Shown piece after piece: positions 4,480 through 7,301 of a stretch of 7,301 bases of DNA (positions are counted from its first letter, which is position 1; the number at the start of each line of letters is the position of its first letter). This DNA comes from an uncultured beta proteobacterium. GTDB taxonomy: Bacteria > Pseudomonadota > Gammaproteobacteria > Burkholderiales > Burkholderiaceae_C. Both the position numbers and the translations under genes were made by a program. Location of the stretch: assembly GCA_903840825.1 (NCBI GenBank), contig CAIMHL010000560.1:1-7301 (forward strand), in the 5' to 3' direction. A model generated the notes under the pieces. It was given only the letters and a program-made list of their open reading frames with translations, was not told where the DNA came from and made no database searches.

Positions 4480-6081
4480 ATGCAACTGCACTTCCAACCC
4501 AGCCCCTTGCTGCCCAAACTGGCCTGGATTGCCCAGGTTGATGCGCAGGCCCAGCGGGCCACCGTGCGCCACGGCGCTTGGGTGGAGACGCTGGCGCAGG
4601 GGTTTATTGAGGGCCTGTGGGACGGCGCTTTTGCGCAGGCTGACTTTGACCACAGCGCCTGCGTCTTTGGCTCTGGGGCTGTGGTCAGGGGCAAAACCTT
4701 GGTGTTTGTCCCCAGCGTCAGCACCACCGATTACCTGTACTGGTGGGCCAGCGAAGACCCGTCGCTGGTGGTGGTGGCCAACTCGCTGCCGCTGCTGCTG
4801 GCCAGTCAGCACGATGCACTGGACCCGCAACACGCGCATTACGGCGACATCAACCGCTCGGTCATGCTCGGCATCCAGCACTACGCCCAGGACATACCCA
4901 CACAAAGGGGCTCGGTGAAGCGCTTGATGCACTGGAACCTGCATGTGGCCCCAGGCCGGGTGCGCTTGGTGGACAAACCCAGCCCGCCCCCGTTTGCCAA
5001 CTTCAAAGCCTATGCCGACTACCTGCACCAAGCCTACGCCCGCCTCGCTGGCAACGCCCGCGACGCCGCCCGCGTGCGCCCCCTGGCGATCTTCTCCACA
5101 CAGTCCAAAGGCTATGACTCCACGGCGGCCAATGCGGTGGCCAAAAACCACGGTGTTGACCGCGCTTTCACGGTGACCAAAAGCAAGGGCAAGGGCTACT
5201 TTGCCCATGAGGACCACGGGCATGAGATGGATGATGATGGCAGCGCCATTTGCCAATTTTTTCACATCGACTGCCAGCCCATCGAGCGGCGTGCTTTGGA
5301 GCAGCAGTCGGCCCAAGAGTATTTGTTTTATGCCTGCATGCACGAAACCGGCGACTTCAACCTGCTCCAAATTGGCGAGCAAGTGCAGCAACCCACCGTG
5401 CTGATTACGGGTTGCCTGGGTGAGCTTTGGCACACCGGCGCCTACTACCAAGCCCACCCGGGCCTGCTCAACGCCAATTTGGTGCGCGGGGACTTGGGCA
5501 ACCACGGGCTTACCGAGGTTCGCCTGGAGGCGGGCTACATCCAGCTGGCGTTTCCCTACATTGGCGCGCGCAGCCGGGCGGATATTTTAAAAATCACCGA
5601 ATCTATGGAGATGACGCCCTGGCGGCTGAACAACGCCTACGACCGCCCAATTCCCCGCCGCCTAGCCGAGGAGGCAGGGCTGGGCCGCGCCGAGTTTGGC
5701 CAAATCAAGATGGCCAGCGTGCTGGAATACCCAGCCCCCGTCACGCCGGTGGGGGCGGCACTGCGGGGCGAGTACCTGGCTTTTTTGGTACAACACCGCC
5801 TGCTCTCCCAGCTGGGGGTACGGCTAATGCCGATGGCCCAACGCTGGAATGCCCTGATCGGCACCACCTCGCCACGCCGCCACGTCTGGAATTACTACCT
5901 GCAGCGCTTGCTCGCAAAACTCAGCGGGCGCCCCTACTCATTTCCCACGGTGCTGGGGCGCTTGGGCAGCGCCATCTTTTGCTTTTGCGTCAACCAACGC
6001 ATCACCGACTACCAAAGAGCGCTAGACGGACCCGCGCCTTCACCCTCATCCACGTCAAGGCCTCAAGAGCGAGCGCCCTGA
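4480..6081 (+). CDS. Divergent asparagine-synthetase-like PP-loop protein
   Basis: A 533-residue protein that I place in the asparagine-synthetase/PP-loop ATP pyrophosphatase group with moderate confidence. The key segment is LAIFSTQSKGYDSTAANAVA (202-221): it sits where these enzymes carry FLSGGxDS, but reads S-T-Q-S-K-G-Y-D-S, two residues longer and without the double glycine. The preceding part (DYLYWWASEDPSLVVVANSL, 84-103; RLMHWNLHVAPGRVRLVD, 148-165) resembles the region before the synthetase domain. No N-terminal catalytic Cys2 exists (it starts MQLHF), so glutamine hydrolysis is unlikely; it may use a free amine, work with a partner, or only adenylate. A His/Asp-rich patch HEDHGHEMDDDG (243-254) follows the loop. 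The start lies one base after the fusion gene's stop, with GAGGG at 4467-4471, so it is part of the same operon. The 3' end overlaps the convergent gene by 19 bp. Confidence 0.75.
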   Translation: MQLHFQPSPLLPKLAWIAQVDAQAQRATVRHGAWVETLAQGFIEGLWDGAFAQADFDHSACVFGSGAVVRGKTLVFVPSVSTTDYLYWWASEDPSLVVVANSLPLLLASQHDALDPQHAHYGDINRSVMLGIQHYAQDIPTQRGSVKRLMHWNLHVAPGRVRLVDKPSPPPFANFKAYADYLHQAYARLAGNARDAARVRPLAIFSTQSKGYDSTAANAVAKNHGVDRAFTVTKSKGKGYFAHEDHGHEMDDDGSAICQFFHIDCQPIERRALEQQSAQEYLFYACMHETGDFNLLQIGEQVQQPTVLITGCLGELWHTGAYYQAHPGLLNANLVRGDLGNHGLTEVRLEAGYIQLAFPYIGARSRADILKITESMEMTPWRLNNAYDRPIPRRLAEEAGLGRAEFGQIKMASVLEYPAPVTPVGAALRGEYLAFLVQHRLLSQLGVRLMPMAQRWNALIGTTSPRRHVWNYYLQRLLAKLSGRPYSFPTVLGRLGSAIFCFCVNQRITDYQRALDGPAPSPSSTSRPQERAP

Positions 6082-7301
6082 GCCCCGGACGTATGGGCCA
6101 TGTGGTGTTGGTACAGCGCCAGCCGAGCCAAAACATAGCGACTGTCCTGCAGCCCAAACGCGTGCCCCATGGCAGCCAGCAAGACGCGGGGCCGGGAAAA
6201 AACGGGGGGCTTTTGGCCCGACCGTACGGCGCCTACCAGCTGACGCGCACTGCGAAGCCGCGCCAGCAACCCTTGTCGGTCACGCACTTGCGCCCATTGG
6301 TAATCCCCGCCCTGCTGAACTCCAACACCCTGAACCGGGCACGCCTGATGCCCCGGGTAAGTCTGCCAGGGCGTTTGACGGGCAAACGAGGGAAGTTGCC
6401 CAAAAAAGTCACCGTACAGTCGGTGCAGTACCCCCCAGCGCACCGGCGTAGCGGCCACAGCCTGCAAAAACCGGGCATCAAAAAACGGTGTCAACAGCTC
6501 CAAGCCATGCTGGTCTATGGTCTCAAAATGCTGGTGCAAGTGACGGCGCTGGTCGTTAAAGAGTAAAAAAAGATACAGCCGTCGACCCATGTCTTGGCGC
6601 GGATAGCGGTTGACCTCTTTCACCACGCCCTCGAACAGTATTTGCGGCAAGTAGTGGCGTGAGGCGGTTGACAAAATGCCGGTTGAAAGCCCAATGCGGT
6701 TGAACGCCAGAAAGTACTTCACCGCCACGTCCACACCCTCTTGGTTGGCCAGGTCCAGCATGCGCTCATCCATGTAGACATGGCCCAGCCCTACGCTGCC
6801 ACCATCGCCTGACCAAAGCAAGCTGGGACGCTCGACCCCGGTAGGCCCTGCTTGCTCCAGCGTGGTTTTGGCGGCCAGCGCCAGCAAGGAAAAATTGGGG
6901 AAATGCCCACCGGGCAATCCGTGCAAATGGCAACCTGGCCCGGACGCGGCGGCAAACTGACGGGCGTAGTTCTCATCTTGCGAGTGGGGCGAAGAAAAAT
7001 TCATTGCCACCACCTCCCGCCCCGAACTCAGCAGGTTGGCCACAATGGCGCGCGAGTCCATCCCCCCGCTTAAAAAGCTGCACACCGTCTGATCACACCC
7101 CGCACGCAGACACACTGCTTCATCAAAAATGGCATAAATGTGGGCGGCCGCTGCCTCAGGCGTGTCAGCCGAGGGCCCTGGCATGAGCCAGTCGATGGTG
7201 CTTTCAATCGAGACACCCGCGCGGCTGGCGCTGAGCAACTCCCCCTCACGCAACCGCTTGATGCCTTCATAGGGCGTGCGGTCGCCCAGCGGGTAGGTGA
7301 A
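6063..7301 (-). CDS. Asparagine-synthetase-like amidotransferase (5' end beyond window)
   Basis: 412 codons are visible and the frame is still open at the right edge, so the N-terminus, including any glutaminase domain, cannot be judged. The visible part starts with FTYPLGDRTPYEGIKRLREG, the typical stretch before the synthetase domain, followed by the classical PP-loop FLSGGMDSRAIVANLL (SGGMDS at 7053-7070), which binds ATP and adenylates a carboxylate. Further on are LLWSGDGGSVGLGH, a form of the family's SGDGGDE-like segment, and FNDQRRHLHQHFETIDQHGLELLTPFFDARFLQ, matching the conserved C-terminal block (R-x-x-x...G-x-E-x-x-x-PF-x-D). Proteins of this class in polysaccharide loci often amidate sugar uronic acids. 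A TTG codon at 7251-7253 is only an internal codon, not the start. It faces the other synthetase-like gene tail to tail; their last 19 bases overlap. Its exact substrate is unknown. Confidence 0.9.
   Translation of the reverse strand, partial: FTYPLGDRTPYEGIKRLREGELLSASRAGVSIESTIDWLMPGPSADTPEAAAAHIYAIFDEAVCLRAGCDQTVCSFLSGGMDSRAIVANLLSSGREVVAMNFSSPHSQDENYARQFAAASGPGCHLHGLPGGHFPNFSLLALAAKTTLEQAGPTGVERPSLLWSGDGGSVGLGHVYMDERMLDLANQEGVDVAVKYFLAFNRIGLSTGILSTASRHYLPQILFEGVVKEVNRYPRQDMGRRLYLFLLFNDQRRHLHQHFETIDQHGLELLTPFFDARFLQAVAATPVRWGVLHRLYGDFFGQLPSFARQTPWQTYPGHQACPVQGVGVQQGGDYQWAQVRDRQGLLARLRSARQLVGAVRSGQKPPVFSRPRVLLAAMGHAFGLQDSRYVLARLALYQHHMAHTSGAQGARS

Noticed and set aside
4354..5505. 383-codon minus-strand reading frame
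   Set aside because: Antisense shadow of the Pth end and the synthetase-like gene; Gly/Val/His/Ala-rich composition typical of antisense GC-rich DNA and no motif seen.
5427..6566. 379-codon plus-strand reading frame across both synthetase-like genes
   Set aside because: It is out of frame with both, Pro/Arg/Gly-rich, and spans the convergent junction with no recognisable domain.

Overview
This GC-rich window reads like a betaproteobacterium, most likely Burkholderiales/Comamonadaceae. That placement is an inference from base composition, codon choice and protein style; there is no rRNA or marker gene to prove it. It holds six genes: a small toxin-antitoxin pair, then four genes of what looks like a surface-glycoconjugate locus.

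Bases 1-71 hold no gene. Bases 72-645 (minus strand) carry a BrnT/BrnA-type type II toxin-antitoxin pair with overlapping reading frames. Its sigma70-like promoter has a perfect inverted repeat filling the space between -35 and -10, and the -10 box is so close to the brnT ATG that the message should be leaderless or nearly so. Bases 646-1107 hold no convincing gene but are rich in structure. Inverted repeats lie at 689-795. A block at 833-1066 has a 16-bp stem, several perfect 9-bp pairings (some mutually exclusive, one pseudoknot-like) and a terminator-like stem ending in a T-run. It could be a small structured RNA or a leader/attenuator for the downstream operon.

Bases 1108-6081 (plus strand) are a tightly coupled three-gene operon. 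First is a Wzx/WzxC-type lipid-linked oligosaccharide flippase. It is joined by an ATGA overlap to a 636-residue fusion of a MurF-like Mur ligase and a peptidyl-tRNA hydrolase (Pth)-like domain. One base later comes a divergent asparagine-synthetase-like protein with an altered PP-loop and no visible glutaminase domain. Converging on it and overlapping its end by 19 bp, a minus-strand gene (6063 to the right edge, 5' end cut off) encodes a second asparagine-synthetase-like protein with the classical SGGMDS PP-loop.

Taken together, a flippase, an ATP-dependent amide-bond-forming ligase fused to a Pth fold, and two PP-loop amidotransferase-like proteins suggest a pathway that adds amino-acid or amide groups to a lipid-linked sugar or peptide precursor and exports it. 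The chemistry is not shown by the sequence; the fusion and the gene combination are the most unusual things in the window.
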